This document shows, in pieces, positions 1-8,469 of a stretch of DNA of 32,297 nucleotides. Source of the DNA: Betaproteobacteria bacterium (GTDB lineage Bacteria; Pseudomonadota; Gammaproteobacteria; Burkholderiales; SG8-41); contig CANJQI010000046.1 in assembly GCA_947476215.1 (NCBI GenBank), forward strand, positions 1 through 32,297. The letters are read 5' to 3'. The notes under the pieces are model-generated. The model searched no databases and was not told the DNA's origin. It worked only from the letters and a program-made list of their open reading frames with translations. The position numbers and the translations under genes are program-made. Positions within the stretch are counted from its first letter, which is position 1; each line of letters begins with the position of its first letter.

Positions 1-1
1 C

Positions 2-199
2 TGGCTGATCAGCCTGTTCGGGACGGAAGTCAATATAGGCAATGCGCGACTGGAAGAACTCGGTTACCTCGAGGCGTTACGCTCGGGCAGCCATCCGATA
101 CACGGCTTCAAACAGGCTGGCGATTACCCGTGGATCAGGGCTGTTGAACTGGGCAAGGGTAAAGACTATGAATGGTGGGCGGAGGCATTGAAAGTTTAG
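2..199 (+). CDS. C-terminal end of a ComA-like (phosphosulfolactate synthase family) protein, 5' cut by window
   Basis: A frame open from the left edge ends at TAG 197-199 and encodes 65 residues, so only the C-terminus is visible. The segment F-G-T-E-V-N-I-G-N followed by L-E-A-L-R-S-G resembles the C-terminal part of phosphosulfolactate synthase (ComA) proteins, where an F-G-x-x-V-N-L-G-N stretch precedes an L-E-x-L-R-x-G-L segment. ComA joins phosphoenolpyruvate and sulfite, but this family also has poorly characterised bacterial members, so the reaction here is uncertain. The tail is rich in Trp and charged residues. Only 22 bases separate its stop from the next bug gene, which suggests one transcript. 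The family call rests on one short motif recalled from memory and is tentative; that a coding end is present is much more certain. Confidence 0.5.
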   Translation, partial: WLISLFGTEVNIGNARLEELGYLEALRSGSHPIHGFKQAGDYPWIRAVELGKGKDYEWWAEALKV

Positions 200-221
200 T
201 TCTCCAACAGGGGCGTCAGCC

Positions 222-1190
222 ATGCGAGAAGTTATGCGATTGTTTGTTTTGACAATAGTTTTATTGTCTTCCGCCATGGCCGGCGCGGCACAGCCTTATC
301 CGTCTAAACCGTTGCGTTTCATCGTTCCGTTCGCGCCCGGCGGTGGCAATGACATCATCGCGCGCGTGATCGGCCAGAAACTATCCGAGCGTTGGGGCAC
401 GCAGGTAGTGGTCGATAATCGGCCCGGGGCGGGCGGCAACGTCGCCGCGGAAATAACCGCCAAGGCGGCACCGGACGGACACACGGTATTCCAGTTCAAC
501 ATCGCCAATGTCATTGCGGTGGGCCTCTACAAGAAGCTCAGCTACGATCCGGTCAGGGACTTCAGTCCGGTGACGCAGCTGGCATCGAGCCCATTCCTGC
601 TGGTCATCAATCCCGCGGTGAAGGCTGCCACCACGCAGGAGTTCATGGTCTTGGCAAAGACCCAGCCCGGCAAGCTCAATTATGGCTCGTCAGGAAACGG
701 TGGTTCCACGCATCTCGCGATGGAGCTGATGAAGAGCATGGCGAATATCAATCTGGTGCACGTGCCCTATGGCGGCGCCGGGCCCGCGCTCACCGATCTG
801 ATCAGCGGCCAGGTGCAGGCCCTGTTTACGACCCCGTTGACAGCGGTACCTCATGTCAAATCCGGGCGCTTGCGTTCTCTCGGCGTGTCGAGTGCCAAAC
901 GCATTGCAATGTTGCCGGAAATGCCGACGATCGCCGAATCCGGTGTGCCGGGATATGAAAGCAGCGCGTGGTATGGCGTGGTCGTGCCGGCGCGCACACC
1001 ACGCGATATTGTCATGCACATCAATACCGAGCTGGTACGCATTCTGCGTGACAAGGAAATGATTGAACGTATGTCGAGCCAGGGCGTGGACCTGGTCGGC
1101 AATTCACCGGAAGCGTTCGGGCAGTTCATCAAGAGCGAAATCGCCAAATGGGTCAAGATCGTGAAGGCGTCCGGTGCGATTGTCGACTAA
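222..1190 (+). CDS. Bug family tripartite tricarboxylate transporter substrate-binding protein (TctC-like)
   Basis: A 322-residue exported protein of the TctC/Bug family: a two-lobed periplasmic binding protein that captures carboxylates or related small molecules. A signal peptide covers about residues 1-23 (hydrophobic core, then A-G-A-A). Family hallmarks follow in order: Y-P-S-K-P (26-30), P-G-G-G-N-D (39-44), V-V-V-D-N-R-P-G-A-G-G (62-72) and A-A-P-D-G-H-T (82-88). The later H-V-P-Y-G-G differs from the usual Y-K-G. The C-terminus W-V-K-I-V-K-A-S-G places it in the W-x-K-I-V-K subgroup of this window. ATG 222 is used; ATG 234 is also possible and would give a cleaner signal peptide. Its stop lies inside the start of the next bug gene, so the two are probably translationally coupled. 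The ligand is unknown. Confidence 0.93.
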   Translation: MREVMRLFVLTIVLLSSAMAGAAQPYPSKPLRFIVPFAPGGGNDIIARVIGQKLSERWGTQVVVDNRPGAGGNVAAEITAKAAPDGHTVFQFNIANVIAVGLYKKLSYDPVRDFSPVTQLASSPFLLVINPAVKAATTQEFMVLAKTQPGKLNYGSSGNGGSTHLAMELMKSMANINLVHVPYGGAGPALTDLISGQVQALFTTPLTAVPHVKSGRLRSLGVSSAKRIAMLPEMPTIAESGVPGYESSAWYGVVVPARTPRDIVMHINTELVRILRDKEMIERMSSQGVDLVGNSPEAFGQFIKSEIAKWVKIVKASGAIVD

Positions 1191-2196
1191 GTTACCTGAT
1201 AGTCTGCGGCACAGTACCATCGCCGCAATTGCGTTCGCCGCCATGGTGATACATGGCGGCGGCACGTGTGCTCATGCTGCTGCCAGGGATTCTGGATCTT
1301 CGTACCCGAGCAAACCCATACGACTGATCGTGCCGTATGCGCCGGGAGGCAACGGCGATATTCTCGCCCGGGTAAATGCCCAGAAGCTTGCCGAATCGCT
1401 GGACCAACAGGTGGTCGTGGACAATCGGGTGGGCGCCAATGGCATCGTCGGCACCGACATGTGCGCCAAAGCATTGCCCGACGGCTATACGCTGCTCTAC
1501 GTTGCCAGCGGCCATGCCACCAATCCTGCGCTTTATGGCAAGCTGCCTTACGATACGCTCAGGGACTTTGAGCCGGTCGGTTTGACCGCATCGTCGCCAT
1601 TGCTGGTCGCGGTGGCGTTGAATGTACCTGCAAAATCCATCAAGGAATTGATCGCACTCGCCAGATCACAGCCGAAAAAACTGAACTACGCGACGGCCGG
1701 CGCCGCATCGTCGGGACATCTGTCGGCCATCCTGTTCAATACCATGGCAGGCCTGGAAATTGTGCACGTGCCCTACAAGAGCGTGGCGCAGGCCACGACT
1801 GACCTGATCGGCGGCCAGATACAGGTCATGTTTCCGAGCGTCACGTCGGTATTGCCGCACGTCAAAGCCAATCGCGTACGTGCATTGGCGATCACCAGCG
1901 CGCAGCGATCGGCGTTGCTGCCCGACATGCCGACTGTCGCGGAATCTGGGTTGGCGGGTTACGAGATGAGCATCTGGAATGCGATCTTGGCGCCGGCCCG
2001 CACGCCAAAAAACATAGTCGCGAAACTCAATACGCAACTGCGGGACATCGCGCAGGCGCCCGACGTCAAGGAACGGTTCGCCAGCATAGGCGCGGACACA
2101 TTGCACGGCACGCCGGAAGCGCTGGCGGCATTTCTGAAGGTGGAAATCACCAAGTGGGATAAGATTCTGCGCGCCGCCGGAGTGCGCCTCGATTGA
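1174..2196 (+). CDS. Bug family substrate-binding protein, overlapping the previous bug gene
   Basis: A second TctC/Bug binding protein, 340 residues, starting at GTG 1174 so that its first 17 bases overlap the end of the previous gene. The N-terminus is long for the family: about 36 residues including a hydrophobic stretch ending C-A-H-A-A-A, consistent with export. Motifs are Y-P-S-K-P (44-48), P-G-G-N-G-D (57-62, with G and N swapped relative to the usual P-G-G-G-x-D), V-V-V-D-N-R-V-G-A-N-G and L-P-D-G-Y-T (101-106). The family Y-K-G is Y-K-S here. The C-terminus is W-D-K-I-L-R-A-A-G. TTG 1180 is an alternative start. The TGA stop overlaps the TTG start of the PrpD-like gene, so ligand capture and catabolism may be co-expressed. 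Two bug genes in tandem suggest related but different ligands. Confidence 0.92.
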   Translation: MRLSTKLPDSLRHSTIAAIAFAAMVIHGGGTCAHAAARDSGSSYPSKPIRLIVPYAPGGNGDILARVNAQKLAESLDQQVVVDNRVGANGIVGTDMCAKALPDGYTLLYVASGHATNPALYGKLPYDTLRDFEPVGLTASSPLLVAVALNVPAKSIKELIALARSQPKKLNYATAGAASSGHLSAILFNTMAGLEIVHVPYKSVAQATTDLIGGQIQVMFPSVTSVLPHVKANRVRALAITSAQRSALLPDMPTVAESGLAGYEMSIWNAILAPARTPKNIVAKLNTQLRDIAQAPDVKERFASIGADTLHGTPEALAAFLKVEITKWDKILRAAGVRLD

Positions 2197-3647
2197 GCGC
2201 CCGGACTCCGAAAAATAAATCAGGGGCGCGCGTGCGGCCCGACCGGATCTTAAGCGTCATCGCGCGTTACACCGCCGCCGATCTGCGCTTTGACCGCGAG
2301 GCCATGACGATGGCCCGCTATTGCTTGATGGACGCGCTCGGGTGCGCACTGCAGGCGCTGGACTCCGCGGAAAGCACGCTGCATGTCGGTCCGGTCGTGC
2401 CGGGAACGGTGGTGCCGAACGGCGCGCGTGTGCCAGGCACCGGATTTCAGCTCGATCCCGTCAAAGCTGCTTTCGATATCAGTTGCCTGATCCGCTGGTT
2501 TGACTTTAACGCCGTTTGGTATACGGGCGGCAGTCCCGCCGATACGCTCGGAACGGTACTGGCAGTGTGCGACTATGCGAGCCGTCGCAGTGCCGCGCAA
2601 GGCTTGCTACCGTTGTCCATGAAGGAAGTGCTGACCTACCTGATCAAGGCGTACGAGATTCACGGCATGTTGTCGAGCGCCAACAAGATCGACCGTCCTG
2701 AAATCGGGCTGGATTCCACGCTGATCGTGAAAATCGCGGCAGCGGCGATCGCGGCAAGAATGCTGGGCGGCACCGAGGCCGAAATTGTCAATGCCGTATC
2801 CAATGCCTTTCTCGATCCGCACGCGCTCAATCTGTATCGCGTATGGCCGCACACCGGTCCGCGCAAGTCGTGGGCCGCAGCCGACGCGGCGAGCCGTGGC
2901 GTGCAACTGGCGTGTTTCAGCGTTGCCGGAGAGATGGGCTATCCAACGGCACTGAGCACTCCGAAGTGGGGTTTTCAGGCGACCGTGTTCAAGGGGGAGC
3001 AATTCGGAATTGCCGAACCCCTGGCGAATCAGGTGGTCAGACGACTGCAGTTCAAACTGGCATTTCCCACGCAACGCCACTGTCAGTCCGCGGCCGAATG
3101 CGGTGTCGTGCTGCATTTGCAGGTAACGCGCCGGCTGGACGAGATAGAGCGCGTTGAAATCTTCACGCATGGGCTGGCCATGCGAACCGTGAACGTCAGC
3201 GGCCCGCTCGAAAATTACGCGGCGCGCGACCACTGCCTGCAATACGTGGTCGCGGTCGCGTTGATACACGGTGGCATCACCACCACAAGTTATAGCGACA
3301 CTTTTGCCGCCGATCCGCGGATCGATGCCTTGCGCGCCTGCATGTGCGTCGCGGAAAACCCCGCTTTTACGTGCGGGCACCATGATGCCGCCACGCGTTC
3401 CAATGCCAACGCTGTGCAGGTATTTTTCAGGGATGGGACGGCGACACGCAAGGTCACCGTCGAATACCCGATCGGCGACTATCACTGGCGCAAGCGTGAT
3501 ATTCCGTTGCTGGAGCAGAAATTCAAAACGAATGTCGCGCGCCGATTCGCGCCCAAACGCCAGCGCGAGATAGTCACGCTGCTTTCGTCCCAGAAAGCAC
3601 TCGAAGCGACCACCATGATTGAATTCATGGATATGTTCGCAGTTTAG
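2193..3647 (+). CDS. PrpD-like MmgE/PrpD family protein lacking the conserved active-site His
   Basis: A 484-residue MmgE/PrpD superfamily protein, the length of 2-methylcitrate dehydratase (PrpD). PrpD hallmarks are a D-F-N motif (104-106), G-P-R-K-S-W-A-A-A-D-A-A-S-R (222-235), E-M-G-Y-P-T-A-L (247-254), a W-G-F with F-K-G (259-268), F-P-T-Q-R-H-C-Q-S-A-A-E (291-302) and V-E-Y-P-I-G near the C-terminus. Where PrpD carries W-G-H-P-S-D-N-L-G, this protein has T-G-G-S-P-A-D-T-L-G (111-120), so the family His is Ser114. That His is important for catalysis in the related cis-aconitate decarboxylase, so this paralogue may be altered or inactive. The start is TTG 2193, overlapping the upstream TGA by three bases. 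No prpB, prpC or acnD lies nearby, so it is unlikely to be the housekeeping prpD. Confidence 0.88.
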   Translation: MSARTPKNKSGARVRPDRILSVIARYTAADLRFDREAMTMARYCLMDALGCALQALDSAESTLHVGPVVPGTVVPNGARVPGTGFQLDPVKAAFDISCLIRWFDFNAVWYTGGSPADTLGTVLAVCDYASRRSAAQGLLPLSMKEVLTYLIKAYEIHGMLSSANKIDRPEIGLDSTLIVKIAAAAIAARMLGGTEAEIVNAVSNAFLDPHALNLYRVWPHTGPRKSWAAADAASRGVQLACFSVAGEMGYPTALSTPKWGFQATVFKGEQFGIAEPLANQVVRRLQFKLAFPTQRHCQSAAECGVVLHLQVTRRLDEIERVEIFTHGLAMRTVNVSGPLENYAARDHCLQYVVAVALIHGGITTTSYSDTFAADPRIDALRACMCVAENPAFTCGHHDAATRSNANAVQVFFRDGTATRKVTVEYPIGDYHWRKRDIPLLEQKFKTNVARRFAPKRQREIVTLLSSQKALEATTMIEFMDMFAV

Positions 3648-3704
3648 CTTCCCTACGCCCGAAAGCGTGCGTCGTAATCCATGCATCTTAAGAACGGCAG
3701 TTGA

Positions 3705-3761
3705 ACCGCCAAGATTCTTCTTAATACCCCTCAAGGGGTTATTAAGAAGAATCTTGGCGGT
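3705..3761. terminator. Long near-perfect hairpin between convergent genes (likely bidirectional terminator)
   Basis: Arms 3706-3730 and 3735-3760 are complementary over 25 pairs with a single bulged base, around the 4-base loop TCAA; one more pair closes the base of the stem. Six T residues follow at 3770-3775 on the plus strand. It sits between the convergent PrpD-like (plus) and DUF3750-like (minus) genes, which fits a terminator. The stem is much longer than a typical intrinsic terminator and is AT-rich in the middle, so it could also be a relic of a small mobile palindrome. Confidence 0.65.
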
Positions 3762-3780
3762 AAATTGGGTTTTTTGAGGT

Positions 3781-4587
3781 TCATCGCGTTGGTTCGTTTG
3801 GTATCGTGGTGGCGGGCGCATCCATACCTCGAGAGGCACCTATCCGTCCGATGATAGGCAACTTAATTGCCGGATCGAGCGGCTGTATGCCAAAGGTAAG
3901 TCCCAGCAGATTGACTTCCAGTCCTTCAACCCCGCTTGCGGTCAGCGCGGCCAGACCGAATAGCGATAGCTGCAAGCCTCGTCCGCTGGGTGCAGAACCT
4001 ACCATGCGCGAGCCGGAATAGTCCTTGCCTATGGCCGTGGGCGGAAGGTCCACGCCGAGTTCCGGCACCGCACGCGCGACCCAGGCGGTGAACGTATTGG
4101 AATTCGGCCCGGGCCACATCGTGTACTCACTCGCCCATGGATATGCACGGGCCGCGGCGTCGATACGGGGTATGAGCAAACTCGCTTCGGGGCCGCGTCT
4201 ATCGGCGATCAACTCGGGTTCGCTGCCGTACCAGCGTGCGTCCGGTGCGCGCTGATGCACGGCGACGGCAGTATCCGCTGCGCGCAGCTTCCAGCCTATG
4301 ACCTCGTAGACCGTGTAGGCCTGCGCGTTCTCGGGTTTGACGGCGATCCAGGTGTGCACGCCGAACCATCCGCGCCAGCCAAAGGCGCGCGCGGAATACA
4401 CCTGCACGATGGCATCGGGCGTGAGCGCCGCATCCGGTGCGATACCGACAGGCTCGTGGCTCGCCGTGCGCCAGTCCACCGCGCTCACGCGTCCGAGCGC
4501 GGCCATGGCGAGCGCGAGCACGCCGGCAAAGACCGAGAGTCTGACGATACGCCGGCGGCGTCTGGCGTTTTCATTTATGCCAGGCAT
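3781..4587 (-). CDS. DUF3750-like membrane-anchored protein
   Basis: A 268-residue protein resembling the DUF3750 family, whose function is unknown. After a basic N-terminus (R-R-R-R-R around 9-13) a single membrane segment lies at about 14-31, so the rest probably faces the periplasm. The conserved core reads V-Q-V-Y-S-A-R-A-F-G-W-R-G-W-F-G-V-H-T-W (61-80), then Y-E-V-I-G-W, P-D-A-R-W-Y-G and P-G-P-N-S-N-T-F (159-166). The His-Thr-Trp and Pro-Asn-Ser-Asn motifs recall a hydrolase-type active site, but this is only an impression. A hydrophobic Gly/Leu-rich stretch occurs near the C-terminus. The frame is open far upstream to 5082, but that part lies antisense to the next gene. ATG 4587 was chosen because the Arg-rich tail and membrane helix follow directly; 4605, 4629 and 4671 are alternatives, none with a good ribosome site. 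Confidence 0.75.
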   Translation of the reverse strand: MPGINENARRRRRIVRLSVFAGVLALAMAALGRVSAVDWRTASHEPVGIAPDAALTPDAIVQVYSARAFGWRGWFGVHTWIAVKPENAQAYTVYEVIGWKLRAADTAVAVHQRAPDARWYGSEPELIADRRGPEASLLIPRIDAAARAYPWASEYTMWPGPNSNTFTAWVARAVPELGVDLPPTAIGKDYSGSRMVGSAPSGRGLQLSLFGLAALTASGVEGLEVNLLGLTFGIQPLDPAIKLPIIGRIGASRGMDAPATTIPNEPTR

Positions 4588-4740
4588 GAGGTTTCGAATT
4601 TGCATATGTTCATGATCGAAAAGTTCCATCAACGTGTCATCATACTCGACTCCACCAAGAAACCTTGTCATTGCGAATGGGAGTAAAGTTACGTCTGCCG
4701 GGCGTGAGTTTGGCGCCGTAGACTTTGAGAGGATACTGTC

Positions 4741-5280
4741 GTGGCAGAACCGATACGCATCAAGGAAATTCCGCAGGGCGAGATGACCGCAGAGCAAACG
4801 AAAGTGTTCCAGGACTTGGTCGCTGGACGCGGCCGGCTGCTGGCGCCTTACAAGGTCTGGATCCATGCCCCCAAGCTTGCCGCCGCGCTCGAAACGGTAG
4901 GGACCTACCTCAACAAGGCGAGCTCCCTGAGCGAACGTGAAGTCGAATTCATCATCTGCATCGTTGCCAACCACTGGAAGGGCGAATACGTTTGGGTTGC
5001 CCACGTAAAGCGCTGTGTGGCACTTGGCTTCAGCCCCGGCGTGTTCGACTCGATCCGCGCCGGCCGGGCGCCGGAGCTGCACGACGATCGTGAGCAGGCG
5101 ATTTTCGATCTCGCTAAAATTTCGATGGAACCGGGTGCTGGATCGGACGAGGTGTTCAATCGCGCCGAAACACTGTTGGGCCGCAATGGCATCGCTGAAG
5201 TGCTGGCGCTGTTGGGCTATTACAGCTCGGTTTCAATAGCGATGAAGGTGCATCGGGTTCCGGTGCCTGCAGGTTCCTAG
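4741..5280 (+). CDS. Carboxymuconolactone decarboxylase family protein
   Basis: A 179-residue all-helical protein of the carboxymuconolactone decarboxylase (CMD)/AhpD-like fold. The core lies at about 38-120 with A-N-H-W-K-G-E-Y-V-W-V-A-H (76-88), matching the W-x-x-E-Y-x-W-x-x-H signature of CMD-like proteins. No C-x-x-C pair is present, so it is not a peroxidase of the AhpD type. In known members the fold performs lactone decarboxylation in aromatic-acid catabolism, but many relatives are uncharacterised. The start is GTG 4741, preceded by a good ribosome site (GAGAGGA, about 4727-4733). The stop is 10 bases before a bug gene, implying an operon. Next to bug and MmgE/PrpD genes, a role on a carboxylated lactone or keto acid is a reasonable inference, not shown. 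Confidence 0.85.
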   Translation: MAEPIRIKEIPQGEMTAEQTKVFQDLVAGRGRLLAPYKVWIHAPKLAAALETVGTYLNKASSLSEREVEFIICIVANHWKGEYVWVAHVKRCVALGFSPGVFDSIRAGRAPELHDDREQAIFDLAKISMEPGAGSDEVFNRAETLLGRNGIAEVLALLGYYSSVSIAMKVHRVPVPAGS

Positions 5281-5290
5281 TGTCCAGGCA

Positions 5291-6268
5291 TTGATTACGC
5301 GTGTCCTGCGCATGAGACTACGAACCACTGCGTCTGGCATTGTCGCCGCCGCATCTGTATTCATGGTCCTGGGCGCATACGGCCAGGAATTTCCGACCAA
5401 ACCCGTGCGTCTGACCACGGCCGCCGCTGGCGGCGGTGTTGATTTCGCTACACGATTGATTGCGCAGGGCATCGCCGGACCCTTGGGCCAGCCGGTGGTG
5501 GTGGACAACCGCGCCAATGGCACGCTGGCGTCGGACGTGGTTGCTAAAGCGGCGCCCGACGGCCATACCCTGCTGGTGCTCGGCAGCGCGCTGTGGCTGA
5601 CACCGCTCCTGCAAACGACGACTTACGATACGTTTGCGGACTTCACGCCGGTAACGCTCACCGCGAGTGCGCCCAATCTGCTGGTGCTACACCCATCCGT
5701 TCCGGTAAAAACAGTGACGGCATTTATTGCGCTCGCACGCAGCCGGCCCGGGGCGCTGAACTACGCAACCAATACGACAGGCTCGGCCAGTCATCTGGCG
5801 GCCGAGTTGTTCAAGTCCATGGCGGGTGTCAATATTTTGCGGGTTCCGTATAAGGGAGCCGCTGCCGCTCAGAACGACCTCATGGCGGGTGAAGTGCAGG
5901 TTATGTTTTCCACGATTACGGCGGCTGGACCGCACGTCAAGACCGGAAGGCTGAAGGCACTGGCCGTGACCAGCGCCCAGCGCTCCGCGCTCGCTCCCGA
6001 TCTGCCTGCCGTTGCCGCCTCCTTGCCGGGCTACGAATCGTCCGCCATGTATGCGATGTTCGCACCGGCCAGAACGCCGGCCGCGATCGTCAACCGTTTG
6101 CATCAGGAAACCGTGCGGGTTTTGAGCAGGCCGGATGTCAAGGAGAAATTTCTGGCCATGGGCGCGGAAGTCGTCGGCAGCTCGCCCGAGCAGCTGATGA
6201 CGACCGTGCGTTCTGAAACGTCAAGACTCGGGAAGGTCATCAAGGATGCGGGTATCCGAGGTGACTAA
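5291..6268 (+). CDS. Bug family substrate-binding protein (LWLxPLLQ subgroup)
   Basis: A TctC/Bug periplasmic binding protein of 325 residues from TTG 5291, or 318 from ATG 5312, which gives a standard signal peptide ending near A-Y-G-Q. Motifs: F-P-T-K-P (34-38), A-A-G-G-G-V-D (45-51) in place of the usual P-G-G-G-x-D, V-V-V-D-N-R (69-74), A-A-P-D-G-H-T, then L-W-L-T-P-L-L-Q (101-108), V-P-Y-K-G and the C-terminus L-G-K-V-I-K-D-A-G-I-R-G-D. The L-W-L-x-P-L-L-Q and G-K-V-I-x-D-A signatures define a subgroup shared with the bug genes at 11271, 19507, 30172 and, in part, 25866 and 31482. It follows the CMD-like gene by 10 bases. The ligand is unknown. Confidence 0.92.
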   Translation: MITRVLRMRLRTTASGIVAAASVFMVLGAYGQEFPTKPVRLTTAAAGGGVDFATRLIAQGIAGPLGQPVVVDNRANGTLASDVVAKAAPDGHTLLVLGSALWLTPLLQTTTYDTFADFTPVTLTASAPNLLVLHPSVPVKTVTAFIALARSRPGALNYATNTTGSASHLAAELFKSMAGVNILRVPYKGAAAAQNDLMAGEVQVMFSTITAAGPHVKTGRLKALAVTSAQRSALAPDLPAVAASLPGYESSAMYAMFAPARTPAAIVNRLHQETVRVLSRPDVKEKFLAMGAEVVGSSPEQLMTTVRSETSRLGKVIKDAGIRGD

Positions 6269-6386
6269 CATGAAGGTGAGGCCGGCATAAAAGCAACCAT
6301 CGTAGTCATGGAAGGCAGGTAAAATAGCTCGACGTTCCAGCGCTTGCGCAGGTGCGTGAATCGAAAACTCTTCTCAAGCGCCGCTC

Positions 6387-7352
6387 ATGTCACGATTTGC
6401 ATTTTATATTTACATGGTAATTCATGGGCTTGCGGTAATTTCCCCGGCCCATGCACAATATCCGGTCAAGCCAGTCAGGCTGATCATTCCGTTTCCGCCG
6501 GGCGGTGGTACGGACACGATCGGCCGCGTCGTTAGCCAGAAATTGTCCGACGTGTTCAGGCAGCAGGTCATCATGGATAACAGGCCGGGTGCCGGTGCCA
6601 ATATCGGTGTCGAGCTCGCGGCGAAATCGGCTCCCGACGGCTATACCCTGCTGCTGGCGACAATCTCCAACGCAATCAGCGCCGGTCTTTATTCCAAGCT
6701 TAACTACGATCTCATGCGTGATTTTGCGCCGGTCACATTGTTGGCGACGCAGCCGTTATTGCTATCGGTGCATCCGTCCGTGCCGGTGAAGTCGGTACGG
6801 GAACTGATACAGTTCGCAAAAAGTGCGCCGAATCAGCTTACGTATTCGTCCGCTGGCAATGGCACGCCTACGCATCTGGCCGGCGAACTGTTTCGCCACG
6901 GCGCGCAGATCAGCATGACGCATGTGCCGTACAAGGGCGGCGGCCCATCGGTGGTTGCGCTCATGAGCGGAGAAGTGTCGGTGTCGGTTGCCAGCCTGCC
7001 GTCGGTCCTGGCTTATGTGCGCGCCAACAAACTCCGCGGGCTTGCGGTGTCGTCGGCAAAGCGTTCGCCTTCCGCGCCTGAATATCCGACAATGAGCGAG
7101 GCGGGCGTGCCCGGCTACGAGGTCACCGCGTGGTACGGATTATTGGCACCGGTCGGTACGCCACGGGAAATCATTGCACGGCTCAACTCCGAAGCTGCGA
7201 TTTTGCTTAAAGCGCCCGATGTGCGGCAGGTGCTCGACAAAGTGGGCTTCGAAATTGCCGTGAATTCACCTGACGAATTCAGTGCTTTCATACGCGCGGA
7301 CATACAGAAGTGGACGCGCATTGTGAAAGTATCGGGTACGCGCGCCGATTAA
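6387..7352 (+). CDS. Bug family substrate-binding protein
   Basis: A 321-residue TctC/Bug protein. The signal peptide covers about residues 1-23, ending A-H-A before Q-Y-P-V-K-P. Motifs are the most canonical in the window: Y-P-V-K-P (25-29), P-G-G-G-T-D (38-43), M-D-N-R-P-G-A-G (63-70), A-P-D-G-Y-T, H-V-P-Y-K-G-G-G-P and C-terminal W-T-R-I-V-K-V-S-G. This places it in the W-x-x-I-V-K subgroup and away from its neighbour at 5291, so the two adjacent bug genes are not a recent tandem duplicate. It lies 118 bases after the previous gene and 77 before the CapA-like gene. No strong ribosome site is visible before ATG 6387. The ligand is unknown. Confidence 0.93.
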   Translation: MSRFAFYIYMVIHGLAVISPAHAQYPVKPVRLIIPFPPGGGTDTIGRVVSQKLSDVFRQQVIMDNRPGAGANIGVELAAKSAPDGYTLLLATISNAISAGLYSKLNYDLMRDFAPVTLLATQPLLLSVHPSVPVKSVRELIQFAKSAPNQLTYSSAGNGTPTHLAGELFRHGAQISMTHVPYKGGGPSVVALMSGEVSVSVASLPSVLAYVRANKLRGLAVSSAKRSPSAPEYPTMSEAGVPGYEVTAWYGLLAPVGTPREIIARLNSEAAILLKAPDVRQVLDKVGFEIAVNSPDEFSAFIRADIQKWTRIVKVSGTRAD

Positions 7353-7429
7353 GTGAGCAGGACCGGCGTTGTTGCTCGCCAGTGCATCGTTTCATCTTTA
7401 CAGCCAATCTGAGAAAAGGATAGCCACGC

Positions 7430-8464
7430 ATGTCGCTTAGCATGATATTAACCGGAGATATCAATCTTCTCGGCGTGCAAGACCCGGGCCAGCCATTCAC
7501 GCTGGTCGAGCATGAGTTCCGGGCCGCCGACGTGGTTTACGGAAATCTTGAGTGCTGCCTGTACGATGCGCCGGGCGGCGGACCGCACAACAATCCAGCA
7601 TTTTTTGCGCCGGCGGCTGTGGCAGGCGAGGCGCTGAAGCGCGGCGGCGTGCAGGCAGTCGGCATTGCGAACAACGTCAACTTCGGCGAGGTCGCGGTCA
7701 GGGCGTCGATCAAGCGCCTCGACGAACTGGGCATTCCGCATACCGGTGCGGGCGACAATCTGGCCCAGGCACGCGCTCCGATAGTGCTTAAGCGCGGGGA
7801 CACCAGGATAGGATTCCTTCAGCGTACCTCGGTTTATTGGACCGCAAACCATGAAGCGAAAGACGACGCGCCCGGCGTGGCGGTGATCCGGGGCAATACC
7901 GCGTATCAAGTGCCGCTGCATCGTGAGGTGCAGCCCATGAATCGTCCGGGCGTCGCACCCATTATCGTTACCTGGACAGATCCCGAGTATCTGCAGCGGT
8001 TCCGGGATGACGTGAAATCCCTGCGCGAAAAAAGCGATATCGTGGTTGCGTCCCTGCATTGGGGCAACGGCGACGAAGTACTGCAGTACATGACCGAAAT
8101 AGCGCACGCGGCGATTGACGAGGGCGCGGACGTGGTCATGGGACATGGGCCGCACGATCATGTGCTGCCGGTTGAAATTTACAAAGGCAAACCGATTTTC
8201 TACGGTATGGGCGCGCTGTCCTTTTATATCGGGCACGGCGGTCGCAAGCGTGGCTGGACCGGTTTGCTCGTGCGCCTGATGTTCTCCGGCCGAAAGCTCG
8301 ACAGCGCCGCGTTTCAATTTGTTCGTCAGGACGATGAAATGCGCATCACGCCGCAGAAGATCGAGGATGTGCAAGGCGTATTCGACAAGATCAGCAAAAA
8401 GAGTGCGGTTTATGGAACCAGGCTGCGCGCAAATGGAGATCAGGTTGTTGTCGAGCTTGCCTGA
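7430..8464 (+). CDS. CapA-like protein (poly-gamma-glutamate capsule synthesis family)
   Basis: A 344-residue CapA-family protein with a calcineurin-like metallophosphatase-type fold. Recognisable blocks are T-G-D-I-N-L (8-13), V-V-Y-G-N-L-E (35-41), A-N-N-V-N-F-G (80-86), S-L-H-W-G-N-G-D-E (208-216) and G-H-G-P-H (238-242) followed by a P-V-E-I-Y-K-G-K-P-I-F-Y-G-M-G segment. The family block normally reads A-N-N-H, but here the His is Val83. No signal peptide or membrane helix is seen, unlike capsule CapA, so the protein is probably cytoplasmic. ATG 7430 follows AAAAGGA at a suitable distance. Its stop is 5 bases before an MmgE/PrpD gene, so tight co-expression is likely. This arrangement argues for a catabolic rather than a capsule role; capB and capC are absent. 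Confidence 0.85.
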   Translation: MSLSMILTGDINLLGVQDPGQPFTLVEHEFRAADVVYGNLECCLYDAPGGGPHNNPAFFAPAAVAGEALKRGGVQAVGIANNVNFGEVAVRASIKRLDELGIPHTGAGDNLAQARAPIVLKRGDTRIGFLQRTSVYWTANHEAKDDAPGVAVIRGNTAYQVPLHREVQPMNRPGVAPIIVTWTDPEYLQRFRDDVKSLREKSDIVVASLHWGNGDEVLQYMTEIAHAAIDEGADVVMGHGPHDHVLPVEIYKGKPIFYGMGALSFYIGHGGRKRGWTGLLVRLMFSGRKLDSAAFQFVRQDDEMRITPQKIEDVQGVFDKISKKSAVYGTRLRANGDQVVVELA

Positions 8465-8469
8465 CTGTT

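Noticed and set aside
2607-3839. 410-codon open frame on the minus strand opposite the PrpD-like gene
   Set aside because: Antisense shadow with no family motif; the plus-strand frame is a clear PrpD homologue.
4588-5082. N-terminal extension of the DUF3750-like frame
   Set aside because: Lies antisense to the CMD-like gene and has no family similarity; the membrane helix and family core start after 4587.
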